A DNA stretch of 53,155 nucleotides from the NCBI GenBank assembly GCA_029858305.1, contig JAOUFI010000010.1, forward strand, positions 1-53,155, read 5' to 3'. Each line of letters opens with the position of its first letter. Positions within the stretch are counted from its first letter, which is position 1. The notes beneath the pieces are model-generated. The model ran no database searches, was not told where the DNA came from, and saw nothing but the letters and a program-made list of their open reading frames with translations. Shown piece after piece: positions 32,364 through 39,780 of this stretch. The position numbers and the translations under genes were made by a program. Source of the stretch: Candidatus Thorarchaeota archaeon. Lineage in GTDB: Archaea; Asgardarchaeota; Thorarchaeia; Thorarchaeales; Thorarchaeaceae.

Positions 32364-32927
32364 ATGGCTGAAGAACTAGTATACCATCAAACGATTGAGA
32401 TTCACAGTGAGTGTCAGATTTCTTTGGATGACAAGACAGTCACTGTAAAGGGTCCAAAGGGCTCACTAACTCGCACATTTCCTGAACCACAGACTTCCAT
32501 CAAGATTGAAGGAAATGAAGTGTATGTAGGTACGAACATTAGCAGAAAACGTGCCCGAGCATTGGTCGGGACAGTAATTGCCCATATCCGTAATATGATG
32601 CTCGGTGTTCGTTTGGGCTACGAGTACGAGATGAAGATCGTCTATAGTCACTTTCCAATCAGTGTTGAGCTGAAAGATAAGATCATGATTATCAAGAACT
32701 TCATTGGAGAGCGAGGAATTAGGAAGGCGCGAATTGTCGGAGATGTTCAGATTCGAACCACAGAGGATGAGATTTTCATCAGTGGCATTGATCTTGAACA
32801 TGTATCGCAGAGCGCAGCTAATATCCAGCAGGCCTGTAAGATTCGTGATAAAGACAGACGTGTATTCCTAGATGGAATCTATGTAATCAGGAAGACGAAG
32901 GGTGATACAATAAAGTCCGTAGTATAG
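32364..32927 (+). CDS. rpl6: ribosomal protein uL6
   Basis: 187 residues with two similar RNA-binding halves: V-T-V-K-G-P-K-G-S-L-T-R-T-F-P in the first and I-K-N-F-I-G-E-R-G-I-R-K-A in the second, ending in D-G-I-Y-V-I-R-K-T-K-G. Located near the sarcin-ricin loop. SD AAGGAGATC upstream. Confidence 0.95.
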   Translation: MAEELVYHQTIEIHSECQISLDDKTVTVKGPKGSLTRTFPEPQTSIKIEGNEVYVGTNISRKRARALVGTVIAHIRNMMLGVRLGYEYEMKIVYSHFPISVELKDKIMIIKNFIGERGIRKARIVGDVQIRTTEDEIFISGIDLEHVSQSAANIQQACKIRDKDRRVFLDGIYVIRKTKGDTIKSVV

Positions 32928-32938
32928 GAGGCAACAAA

Positions 32939-33835
32939 ATGTCGAAAAAGCCAGAACTAAAAGATCTGCCCGGATTGGGTCCTAAGCTTGAAGAAAAGCT
33001 TGTAGAGGCAGGAATAAAGACAGTACTTAATCTGTCACGGGCAAAAGCGGACAAGCTTGCTGAAAAAGTAGATGGACTTAGTGTTAGCCGTGCAGAGGCA
33101 TTAATAGCAGCAGCTCAAGAAACCCTCCAGAGCGTCCCAACTCCTGTAAAGGAAGCCAAACCAAAGAAAGCGGTGAGCAAAGAAGCGGCACCTGCGAAGA
33201 AGCCTGCAACGAAAACCGCACCTAAGAAGAAAGTTGAGGCAGAAGTAGAGGCTCCAAAGAAGAAAGTTTCTGCAAAGGAAGCTCCAAAGAAGAAGGCTGA
33301 AGAAAAACCAAAGCCTTCTAAAAAAGCCGCCAAAATTACTGAGGTCAAACCCAAGAAGAAAGCGGTGAAGAAGGAAAAGCCAGAGGTGCCTGTGAGGTTC
33401 AAGAACCTAGACCAACGGCTTGTAAGAATAAAACATGATAGAAAGATACGGATGCCAAAATTCCATGCTGAAAATGCACATCGCTGGACCCGTATAAGTA
33501 GACGATGGCGCAAAATACGAGGAATCGATAGCTATACACGACAGAAGAAGAAAGGCAGAATTGCCATGGTATCTCCCGGATATAGAACGCCTAAGGCTAT
33601 TCGTTACTTACACCCTTCAATGTACAAAGAAGTTCCAGTTTATAGACCATCTGACCTAGAGAGTCTTGATCCTGATATCCATGCAGTACGCATAGCTGCA
33701 ACTGTTGGAGGAAGAAAACGACAAGACATACTTGAGAGAGCAGATGCAAGACTCATTCGTGTGCTAAATCCAGGCACAAAAGAAGAGATTGGTGAAGAGG
33801 ACCTCTTCACAGACCTAGACTTGGAGGAGGATTAG
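32939..33835 (+). CDS. rpl32e: ribosomal protein eL32 with helix-hairpin-helix and Lys-rich extension
   Basis: 298 residues, more than twice the core length of eL32. Residues about 5-60 form helix-hairpin-helix units (L-P-G-L-G-P-K-L-E-E-K-L-V-E-A-G-I). Residues about 65-155 are a Lys/Ala/Pro/Glu-rich, low-complexity linker. The eL32 core follows from about 158 (R-F-K-N-L-D-Q-R-L-V-R-I-K-H, W-T-R-I-S-R-R-W-R-K-I-R-G, V-S-P-G-Y-R-T-P-K). A short acidic C-terminus ends it. Haloarchaeal eL32 also has an HhH extension, so the fusion itself is known; the long basic linker is notable. Confidence 0.93.
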   Translation: MSKKPELKDLPGLGPKLEEKLVEAGIKTVLNLSRAKADKLAEKVDGLSVSRAEALIAAAQETLQSVPTPVKEAKPKKAVSKEAAPAKKPATKTAPKKKVEAEVEAPKKKVSAKEAPKKKAEEKPKPSKKAAKITEVKPKKKAVKKEKPEVPVRFKNLDQRLVRIKHDRKIRMPKFHAENAHRWTRISRRWRKIRGIDSYTRQKKKGRIAMVSPGYRTPKAIRYLHPSMYKEVPVYRPSDLESLDPDIHAVRIAATVGGRKRQDILERADARLIRVLNPGTKEEIGEEDLFTDLDLEED

Positions 33836-33837
33836 TA

Positions 33838-34290
33838 ATGAAACTCTCCACTCAAAAAAGACTAGCAGCCGATGTAATGAAGGTCGGAGTATCAAGAGTT
33901 TGGATTGATCCAACATTCGAAGACGAAGTCAGTCTAGCAATAACTAGAGATGACATTAAGCGACTTGTGGATGAAGGGGCTATCCAGAAAAAGCAAGTGA
34001 CTGGTGTGAGTAGAGGCAGAGCTCGATATGTCCTTGAACAGAAGCGAAAAGGTCAGAGAAAAGGCCCTGGCAGAAAGAAAGGCAAGGCCACTTCAAAACT
34101 TAGCGGCAAGGACCGATGGATGATTAAGATACGCCCAATGCGTAAAGAACTACGCAAGCTTCGTGATAATAAGAAGATCACAAGCAGGACCTACAGAGAA
34201 TTGTATCTAAAAGCCAAGGGTAATGCATTCCGTAACACGGCACACCTTAGAACATATATTACCGAACGCAAGCTGGAGGTGTCAAAGTAA
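33838..34290 (+). CDS. rpl19e: ribosomal protein eL19
   Basis: 150 residues, archaeal length. K-R-L-A-A-D-V-M-K-V-G-V-S-R-V-W, S-R-G-R-A-R-Y, G-P-G-R-K-K-G and the C-terminal K-K-I-T-S-R-T-Y-R-E-L-Y-L-K-A-K-G motif. Ends at the first base of L18's ATG. Confidence 0.95.
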   Translation: MKLSTQKRLAADVMKVGVSRVWIDPTFEDEVSLAITRDDIKRLVDEGAIQKKQVTGVSRGRARYVLEQKRKGQRKGPGRKKGKATSKLSGKDRWMIKIRPMRKELRKLRDNKKITSRTYRELYLKAKGNAFRNTAHLRTYITERKLEVSK

Positions 34291-35054
34291 TGGCACAGGG
34301 ACCAACATATCGAGTGAAGTTCCGTCGTCGACGAGAAGGAAAAACTAACTACTACCGCCGGCGAAGCTTACTCCTGTCACGACGATCACGACTTGTAGTA
34401 CGAAAAACCAATTCAAATACAATAGTTCAGGTCATCAATGCCAATGTTGCTGGAGATGTGACTGTAGCTTCAGCGGTTGCAAGAGAACTCTCCAATTTCG
34501 GATGGACAGCAGGAACATCTAATCTACCTGCTGCATATTTGACTGGATACCTAGCTGGTCTGCGCGCAAAAAGCCGCGGAGTCAGTGGAGCAATACTTGA
34601 TATTGGACTTAATCCTCCGGTCAAGGGCTCTAGGATTTACGCAGCTCTAAAGGGAGCCATCGATGCAGGTCTTGAAGTTCCACATAGTCCAGAAATTCTT
34701 CCCGATGATTCCAGAGTTTCAGGAAACCATATTGTTTCGGGCTTTGAACACTTCAGTGGATTGGATAACACATTCATGTTCAACAGACTTGGTAAGAAGA
34801 AGACAACAATCACATCAATACCCAAACAGGTAGATGCTGTGAAGAAATCACTTCTTGCAATTCCAGCTGCGGATCTGAAAAAGAAGAAACCAAAGAAAGC
34901 CCCTGCTAAAGCAAAAGCTGCAGAGAAAATGGAAAAGAAGCCCAAGAAGGAAGTACCAACGGTTAGACCTCCACGGGCAATACCGAGAAAGCCCAAGCCA
35001 AAGAAATTGATTGCCAGAGGTAAGGGAAAGAAGGGGAAGAAAGGTAAGATCTAG
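34290..35054 (+). CDS. rpl18: ribosomal protein uL18 with long basic tail
   Basis: 254 residues; archaeal uL18 is usually near 195. Core motifs: Y-R-V-K-F-R-R-R-R-E-G-K-T-N-Y, S-R-L-V-V-R-K-T-N, L-T-G-Y-L-A-G-L-R-A, D-I-G-L-N-P-P, S-G-N-H-I-V. From about residue 190 the protein is almost only Lys, Pro, Ala and Arg (K-K-K-K-P-K-K-A-P-A-K-A and R-G-K-G-K-K-G-K-K-G-K-I). It binds 5S rRNA; the tail may add rRNA contacts. Confidence 0.94.
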   Translation: MAQGPTYRVKFRRRREGKTNYYRRRSLLLSRRSRLVVRKTNSNTIVQVINANVAGDVTVASAVARELSNFGWTAGTSNLPAAYLTGYLAGLRAKSRGVSGAILDIGLNPPVKGSRIYAALKGAIDAGLEVPHSPEILPDDSRVSGNHIVSGFEHFSGLDNTFMFNRLGKKKTTITSIPKQVDAVKKSLLAIPAADLKKKKPKKAPAKAKAAEKMEKKPKKEVPTVRPPRAIPRKPKPKKLIARGKGKKGKKGKI

Positions 35055-35067
35055 GGGATGATGAACG

Positions 35068-35739
35068 ATGAGTAAACAGAGAAGAAGAGCGCCTCGAGCA
35101 GAAATCAATCCACTAGACGAGTGGATTCCAAAGACGAAGCTTGGAAGACTTGTCAAGGACGGTCATATTAACAGTATCGAGGAGATAATAGCCAATAACT
35201 ACAGAATCAGGGAACCTGAGATTGTAGATGCTTTATTCCCAGATTTGAGGCAGGAAGTTGTTGATGTCAGCATGGTACAACGCCAGTCTGATAGTGGTCA
35301 ACAGAAGAGCTTCAGAATAACCGTCATTGTTGGAAATGGTGAAGGTTTGCTTGGGATTGGTGTTGGAAAGGCTCCGGAATTCGTCCCTGCAGTACGTGCA
35401 GCAGAATCACGAGCAAAACTAAACATTACAAAGTTCCGAAGAGGATGTGGATCTTGGGAGTGCAGATGTCATGATCCGCATAGTATCCCATTCCAAGTGG
35501 ATGGCGCAGCTGGATCAGTAAGTGTCACGCTCAGACCAGCGCCAAAAGGTACGGGGCTTGTGACCGCAGATGTTGGAAAGATCGTGCTCAGAATTGCAGG
35601 TCTTCATGATGTCTGGTCCATTTCAAAAGGACGCTCAAGAACATCATCGAACTTTGCAAAGGCCTTCGTGGATGCACTTACACAGACATACAGAATGCTA
35701 CCTCCACAAGAATGGATATCATCAGGGGTGACTGAATAA
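35068..35739 (+). CDS. rps5: ribosomal protein uS5
   Basis: 223 residues. R-I-T-V-I-V-G-N-G-E-G-L-L-G-I-G-V-G-K-A and the archaeal insertion R-R-G-C-G-S-W-E-C-R-C, followed by the C-terminal domain with R-P-A-P-K-G-T-G-L and S-K-G-R-S-R-T. Overlaps the L30 start by one base. Confidence 0.95.
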   Translation: MSKQRRRAPRAEINPLDEWIPKTKLGRLVKDGHINSIEEIIANNYRIREPEIVDALFPDLRQEVVDVSMVQRQSDSGQQKSFRITVIVGNGEGLLGIGVGKAPEFVPAVRAAESRAKLNITKFRRGCGSWECRCHDPHSIPFQVDGAAGSVSVTLRPAPKGTGLVTADVGKIVLRIAGLHDVWSISKGRSRTSSNFAKAFVDALTQTYRMLPPQEWISSGVTE

Positions 35740-36221
35740 TGAGTGAAGATGAAAAAGTCATTCTTGCCATACGAATTAGAGGTCAAGTTCGAGTTCGACC
35801 TCAGATAGAGGATACTCTTAACAAATTGCTACTTGGGCGCCTACACCAAGCAAGGCTCATCAAGGCCACACCCAGTTTGGAAGGAATGATTGCAAAGGCG
35901 AAGGACTACATCACTTGGGGAGTGCCTTCTGAAGAAGTGATTGAAAAACTCCTCATAAAGAGAGGACGAATAACTGGCAATGCTCACTTGACTGATAGTT
36001 ATGTGAAGAAGAATTCGAACCACTCCAGTGTGAAAGCCTTAGCAAAGGCTATCGCAGCAGGAGAGGCCTCTGTCTCTGATGTTGAGGGTCTAAAGCCGGT
36101 ATTTCGGCTTACTCCACCAACAAAGGGATTCAAAGGAAAGAGAAACGTACCAGTGAATATGGGTGGCATCACTGGAGATCGTGGTGAAGGTATAAGTGAA
36201 CTTGCACTACGTATGATTTGA
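35739..36221 (+). CDS. rpl30: ribosomal protein uL30
   Basis: 160 residues, archaeal/eukaryotic L30 (L7e) form. L-A-I-R-I-R-G-Q-V-R-V, I-T-W-G-V-P-S-E-E-V-I-E-K-L, and C-terminal R-L-T-P-P-T-K-G-F. In most archaea L15 follows at once; here an hsp20 gene lies between. Confidence 0.95.
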   Translation: MSEDEKVILAIRIRGQVRVRPQIEDTLNKLLLGRLHQARLIKATPSLEGMIAKAKDYITWGVPSEEVIEKLLIKRGRITGNAHLTDSYVKKNSNHSSVKALAKAIAAGEASVSDVEGLKPVFRLTPPTKGFKGKRNVPVNMGGITGDRGEGISELALRMI

Positions 36222-36231
36222 GGGATAACTA

Positions 36232-36762
36232 ATGTCTTGGGACGACGATCGTGACGACGAAACGAAAAGAAGGATACGGCGCTGGTTTGGCGACTTTATC
36301 CCAGAAGAGATGCTCAGACAGATAGAGGAGATGATGGAGCGAATGATGTCTGAGATGAACCAAGGAACATTCCTGAATCCTGAAACCTTCGAAGAGATGC
36401 TCAGGAGTCAGGAGGGAACAAATCCATTCCTATTTGGATTCTCCATGAATCTCGGCCCAGACGGAAAGCCCATAATACAAAGATTCGGGAATACACCGGG
36501 TTATGAAGGTGAGAGTCATGTACTCGAACCTTTAGTGGATATTGTGGATGAAGACGGTGAAATCATCGTTGTTGCAGAAGTACCAGGAGTAAGCAGGGAC
36601 GAAATCAAGGTTCGAATCAAGGGAACTGAACTGACAATCCATGCAGAGAACCAAGAGAGACCCTATCACAAGGTCATCCAACTCCCCGCAAAAGTAGTGA
36701 AAGAAGAAGCAAAATCAGCAATACGTAACGGTGTGCTGGAAATTCGATTGAAAAAGGCATAA
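36232..36762 (+). CDS. Hsp20-family small heat shock protein
   Basis: 176 residues. An Asp/Arg/Met-rich N-terminal arm (about 1-90) precedes the alpha-crystallin domain: L-E-P-L-V-D-I-V-D-E-D-G-E-I-I-V-V-A-E-V-P-G near residue 100, I-K-V-R-I-K-G-T-E-L-T-I-H-A and the final G-V-L-E-I-R-L-K-K. An ATP-independent holdase that keeps unfolding proteins soluble. Its place inside the ribosomal operon, 10 bases after L30 and 16 before L15, implies co-expression with ribosomal proteins. No I-x-I C-terminal anchor is visible, so assembly may be small. Confidence 0.9.
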   Translation: MSWDDDRDDETKRRIRRWFGDFIPEEMLRQIEEMMERMMSEMNQGTFLNPETFEEMLRSQEGTNPFLFGFSMNLGPDGKPIIQRFGNTPGYEGESHVLEPLVDIVDEDGEIIVVAEVPGVSRDEIKVRIKGTELTIHAENQERPYHKVIQLPAKVVKEEAKSAIRNGVLEIRLKKA

Positions 36763-36778
36763 TCAGGAGATTGCAGCC

Positions 36779-37228
36779 ATGCAGAAAAGAACCAAGAAGA
36801 AAATTACAAAACTGAGAGGCCAGCGGTCAGCCGGCTATGGATTCACTAAAGGACATAGAGCAGCAGGACAGCGCGGTGGAAAAGGAATGGCTGGTTCACA
36901 TAAGCATCACTACCAGAAAAGAATGCAGGAAGACCCACACTACTTTGGTAAGTGGGGATTCAAGAGACCACAGAAGCTCTTGCAGAATGTCGATGCTGTG
37001 AATATCGGAGAGATCGACGAGGCTGCAGACAGATTAGTGGCGAAGGGTCTTGCTACTATGACAGGCAAGAGATACAATATTGATGTATCAAAACTGGGAA
37101 TTGACCGCATCCTTGGTTCAGGCAGGGTTAGTCGCAAGCTGAATTTAACAGGTGTGAAGTCAATCACAGCGCGAGCGAGAGAAAAAGTCGCAGGCGCTGG
37201 CGGAACTCTTGACTTACCAGAAGAATAG
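36779..37228 (+). CDS. rpl15: ribosomal protein uL15
   Basis: 149 residues. R-G-Q-R-S-A-G-Y-G and G-Q-R-G-G-K-G-M-A-G-S-H-K-H, then the C-terminal domain with I-L-G-S-G-R-V and A-R-E-K-V-A-G-A-G-G. Last ribosomal gene before secY. Confidence 0.95.
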   Translation: MQKRTKKKITKLRGQRSAGYGFTKGHRAAGQRGGKGMAGSHKHHYQKRMQEDPHYFGKWGFKRPQKLLQNVDAVNIGEIDEAADRLVAKGLATMTGKRYNIDVSKLGIDRILGSGRVSRKLNLTGVKSITARAREKVAGAGGTLDLPEE

Positions 37229-37247
37229 AGTACAACTTCTGGCCGAC

Positions 37248-37309
37248 CACTATCTTTAAAGGTATAGCCCCGCTGGAGCCGAAAAGTACCTGCAGGAGGC
37301 AAGATATGA
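37248..37309 (+). promoter_or_regulatory. secY leader: TATA candidate, strong SD and 3-codon upstream ORF
   Basis: TATCTTTAAAGG near 37250-37261 could be a secY promoter. GGAGG at 37295-37299 lies 6 bases before an ATG at 37306 that opens a complete three-codon frame (ATG AAT GCC TAG). The secY ATG at 37310 overlaps this mini-frame in a different register and is 10 bases from the same SD. Either start geometry is workable; the mini-frame may be chance. Confidence 0.35.
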
Positions 37310-38821
37310 ATGCCTAGCACATTTCTCAAAGCTCTATCACCATTTGTCAGGGTAATGCCTGAAGTGAAGGCACCCGACAGAGAGGTCTCTTTTAGAGAGA
37401 AAATCGTTTGGACTGCTATTGTGCTCATTATCTTCCTTATCATGTCACACCTGCCATTGTATGGCGTGGATAGGACAGTAGGGACAGATTATCTATGGGC
37501 AATGCGAGTTATCCTCGCGTCCACAAGAGGCACATTGATGGAGCTGGGAATAGGACCAATAGTCACTGCAGGTCTGGTCATGCAACTCCTATCAGGCTCA
37601 AAGATTATCAATGTGGACTTTGGAGACCCAGAGGACAGAGCCCTATTTACCGGTGGTCAGAAGGTATTAGCCCTGTTCATGACTGGTTTTCAGGCGATCG
37701 CATACATCATGGGTAATGCCTATGGTTCATTAACACCAACTAATGCACTTCTAGTATTTCTTCAACTCTTCATGTCAGGAATCATTGTAATCCTCATGGA
37801 CGAACTTGTTCAGAAGGGCTGGGGTCTCGGATCTGGAGTTTCTCTCTTCATCATGACCAATGTTGCAGGACAGGTCCTCTGGAATATGCTTGACTTTACT
37901 CAAGTAGAGGGTACAGGTCCTGATGGTTATCTCGGTGTCGATGGAACAGCTACAGGACTGCCAAAAGGTGTCATCGCTGCAATTCTCTCAAACATCCTGA
38001 GAGCAATTGGAATCGGCACAACAGCAGGGCCCGCTGTTGATGCTGGATGGCTATTCGTACGAGATGGGTTCACTCCAAGTATCTTCTCACTCATAATTAC
38101 ATTCGTAATCTTTGGGGCGGTCATTTGGATGGAGTCTGTTCGTGTTGAGATACCGTTACAATATGCAAAGTATCGAGGTATGAAAGCACGATATCCAATC
38201 AAACTCCTCTACACTTCGAACATTCCAGTCATTCTAGCACAGGCACTCTATGCAAACATCCTGTTCTTTGGACAGATGATCTGGGGGGCTTTCAATAGTG
38301 AGAATAATAATCCCTTCCTGAATTGGTTAGGTACATTCCATAAGGATGAGGCATCAGGGAGAATGATAGCAGATTCCGGTCTATCACGCTATATCACGCC
38401 GCCACAGGGAATATTCAGTCTGAGCGGGGAACCGGATTGGGCAATCCATGTGTTTGTCTATTTCGCCCTCATGATACTCCTCTGTTGGGGTTTCTCTAAG
38501 GTGTGGGTAGATATCTCAGGTATTGCACCTCGTGATGTCTCGCGCCAGTTGCTCAATTCAGGGTACATGGTCCCTGGATTCAGAACAAGCGAGAAGGTCA
38601 TGGAGAGACTACTTGAGCGCTACATCCCAGTTGTCGCAGGACTCGGTGGATTCCTCATTGGAGTACTCGCAGCCACTGCAGATGTCTTGGGTGCTCTAGC
38701 CAGCGGAACAGGAATATTACTGATGGTTTCGATCATAAAACAATACTACGAACAAATTGCGAAGGCCCAACTATCCGAGATGGGCGGGGAAGGCGTAGCG
38801 GGGCTATTAGGGATTCTGTAA
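37310..38821 (+). CDS. secY: protein translocase subunit SecY
   Basis: 503 residues, ten transmembrane segments expected, the membrane channel for Sec-dependent export and insertion. Family features: an early plug region after TM1 (L-P-L-Y-G-V-D-R), L-G-I-G-P-I-V-T-A-G-L-V-M-Q, K-G-W-G-L-G-S-G-V-S-L-F, V-E-I-P-L-Q-Y-A-K-Y-R-G, W-V-D-I-S-G-I-A-P-R-D-V, and the C-terminal K-Q-Y-Y-E-Q-I-A. The last 17 codons are repeated 890 bases downstream with the same amino acids: the 3' end of this gene appears to have been supplied by an integrated element. Confidence 0.96.
   Translation: MPSTFLKALSPFVRVMPEVKAPDREVSFREKIVWTAIVLIIFLIMSHLPLYGVDRTVGTDYLWAMRVILASTRGTLMELGIGPIVTAGLVMQLLSGSKIINVDFGDPEDRALFTGGQKVLALFMTGFQAIAYIMGNAYGSLTPTNALLVFLQLFMSGIIVILMDELVQKGWGLGSGVSLFIMTNVAGQVLWNMLDFTQVEGTGPDGYLGVDGTATGLPKGVIAAILSNILRAIGIGTTAGPAVDAGWLFVRDGFTPSIFSLIITFVIFGAVIWMESVRVEIPLQYAKYRGMKARYPIKLLYTSNIPVILAQALYANILFFGQMIWGAFNSENNNPFLNWLGTFHKDEASGRMIADSGLSRYITPPQGIFSLSGEPDWAIHVFVYFALMILLCWGFSKVWVDISGIAPRDVSRQLLNSGYMVPGFRTSEKVMERLLERYIPVVAGLGGFLIGVLAATADVLGALASGTGILLMVSIIKQYYEQIAKAQLSEMGGEGVAGLLGIL
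38774..38799 (+). repeat. left copy of 26-bp repeat (candidate att site) in secY
   Basis: Begins TCCGAGATGG and ends GGCGTAGC; encodes S-E-M-G-G-E-G-V-A of SecY. Identical to 39664-39689. Five further bases (CAACT) match just upstream after one mismatch. Confidence 0.9.
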
Positions 38822-38840
38822 GAAGATTTCACTAAAGAGT

Positions 38841-38872
38841 GGATGGAGATAATACTCCATCCTCACTTTTTT
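38841..38872 (+). terminator. secY terminator, element-side copy
   Basis: Perfect 8-bp hairpin GGATGGAG / CTCCATCC with loop ATAATA (38841-38862), followed by TCACTTTTTT. It lies 20 bases after the secY stop and just past the 3' end of the convergent membrane-protein gene, so the T-run could stop both directions. Confidence 0.7.
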
Positions 38873-38894
38873 CTTCTCCTTCAAGGTACACACT

Positions 38895-39458
38895 TCAATC
38901 TCTGGTATTTTCTTGCACTTGTTTCCCACGAATGATAGCTAACGATTTTCTAGATGGTAATAATAGAACAAGGCCAAACATGGCAAAGAAGAACAATGGG
39001 TCTTCCAATATTGTTACGATATCTAATAACTTGATGAAAAAAAAAGTTACAAATGAGAGGATTGAACCAATCCATCCAGCAAATTTGAGCTGCTCAATAA
39101 AAACAGGATCATACTCTATCCTTAGCCCCGCGCTCATTCCAAGTTTCAATGATAGCCCTATAAAACTCCTATAAGGGAAATAGGTGAAGGTTGGCCATAG
39201 TAAAAAAATGAGGGTAATTACTCCACTTGCTTCCTGTATATTTATTGTGTCCGTGTGTTGTAAAGCTACAATTCCGAAATTGATTGGAAATGCCCAGAAC
39301 ATCAGATAAAAAATCATCTGAAATAATCTCGGATGGATCATGAAATAAAATGGTTCTTCGTCTTCAAGATAGCCAACGGCATCAAGATGTAATATCAGGA
39401 GCAGCATGAGTGATCCAACAAACAGCACAGTTCCAGTAAATAAGACCTCGAAACCCAT
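38895..39458 (-). CDS. multi-span membrane protein carried by the secY insertion
   Basis: 187 residues with about five hydrophobic segments: residues 3-25, 45-67, 72-95, 125-150 and 150-170, separated by short charged loops (L-E-D-E-E-P-F-Y-F, then R-I-E-Y-D-P-V-F-I-E-Q). A TATA-like AAATAATATT and a good SD (TTTAGGAGAGG) precede the ATG. The family is not recognised. It is the only sizeable gene inside the 890-bp insertion, and its A+T content and codon use look unlike the neighbouring ribosomal genes. Confidence 0.7.
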   Translation of the reverse strand: MGFEVLFTGTVLFVGSLMLLLILHLDAVGYLEDEEPFYFMIHPRLFQMIFYLMFWAFPINFGIVALQHTDTINIQEASGVITLIFLLWPTFTYFPYRSFIGLSLKLGMSAGLRIEYDPVFIEQLKFAGWIGSILSFVTFFFIKLLDIVTILEDPLFFFAMFGLVLLLPSRKSLAIIRGKQVQENTRD

Positions 39459-39518
39459 TGTCCTCTCCTAAATCTCTCTAGATGCTAATATTATTTGAAT
39501 TTTTCCAGATTGTCACCA

Positions 39519-39650
39519 ATGAGAAGAGAATCAGGCAATGGATTAGATAAAGTAACATACAAGGCAAGAAAGAACAAAATTAGATGTAAGCAATATAGAT
39601 ACTCAGGTCGCCATACATTTGATTCAGTCTACCTTGGAAGAAGGAAATAG
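39519..39650 (+). CDS. 43-residue basic protein or gene fragment next to the right repeat
   Basis: Encodes M-R-R-E-S-G-N-G-L-D-K-V-T-Y-K-A-R-K, then I-R-C-K-Q-Y-R-Y-S-G-R-H-T-F and ends V-Y-L-G-R-R-K. The alternation of basic and aromatic residues around a Gly turn resembles the N-terminal DNA-binding arm of tyrosine integrases, where Y-x-G-x and Y-L-G are common. It stops 14 bases before the 26-bp repeat. This could be the remains of an integrase gene, an excisionase-like DNA binder or a chance frame. No SD is evident. Confidence 0.3.
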   Translation: MRRESGNGLDKVTYKARKNKIRCKQYRYSGRHTFDSVYLGRRK

Positions 39651-39657
39651 CTAATCT

Positions 39658-39711
39658 CAACTGTCCGAGATGGGCGGGGAAGGCGTAGCAGGTCTGCTAG
39701 GTATCCTGTAG
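39658..39711 (+). pseudogene. orphan 3' end of secY (17 codons and stop)
   Basis: Reads Q-L-S-E-M-G-G-E-G-V then A-G-L-L-G-I-L and TAG, identical in protein to the end of SecY, while eight of the last nine codons (stop included) differ synonymously from the intact gene. An in-frame TAA two codons upstream shows it is not part of a longer gene. Interpreted as the original host secY end, displaced by integration. Confidence 0.8.
39664..39689 (+). repeat. right copy of 26-bp repeat (candidate att site)
   Basis: Identical to 38774-38799. It lies in the orphan secY end; sequence on its left belongs to the insertion, on its right to the displaced secY end and terminator. Confidence 0.9.
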
Positions 39712-39720
39712 AACGAAGAG

Positions 39721-39756
39721 GGGGTCCAGAGCGACCCCTTTCTTTTCCTTTTTTGA
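39721..39756 (+). terminator. original secY terminator, displaced
   Basis: Hairpin GGGGTC / GACCCC with loop CAGAGC (39721-39738), then a pyrimidine-rich TTTCTTTTCCTTTTTT. It lies 10 bases after the orphan secY stop. It has no gene of its own to terminate now, as expected if it once followed the intact secY. Confidence 0.7.
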
Positions 39757-39780
39757 TGCACTTCATACCATGGTGTATTT

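Larger units (their letters stand above)
38774..39689. mobile_element. putative integrative element (or remnant) in the 3' end of secY
   Basis: An 890-bp segment is bounded by a 26-bp perfect direct repeat (38774-38799 and 39664-39689) lying within the terminal codons of secY. The left copy completes the present secY gene; the right copy is the beginning of an orphan secY 3' end with its own stop (39709-39711) and terminator. Beyond the repeat the two ends differ only at synonymous positions. Contents: one membrane-protein gene on the minus strand and a 43-codon basic frame. No complete recombinase is present, so this is either a non-autonomous cassette or a decayed remnant. The interior is visibly richer in A+T than the ribosomal genes around it. 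A local duplication followed by drift is the main alternative. Confidence 0.65.
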
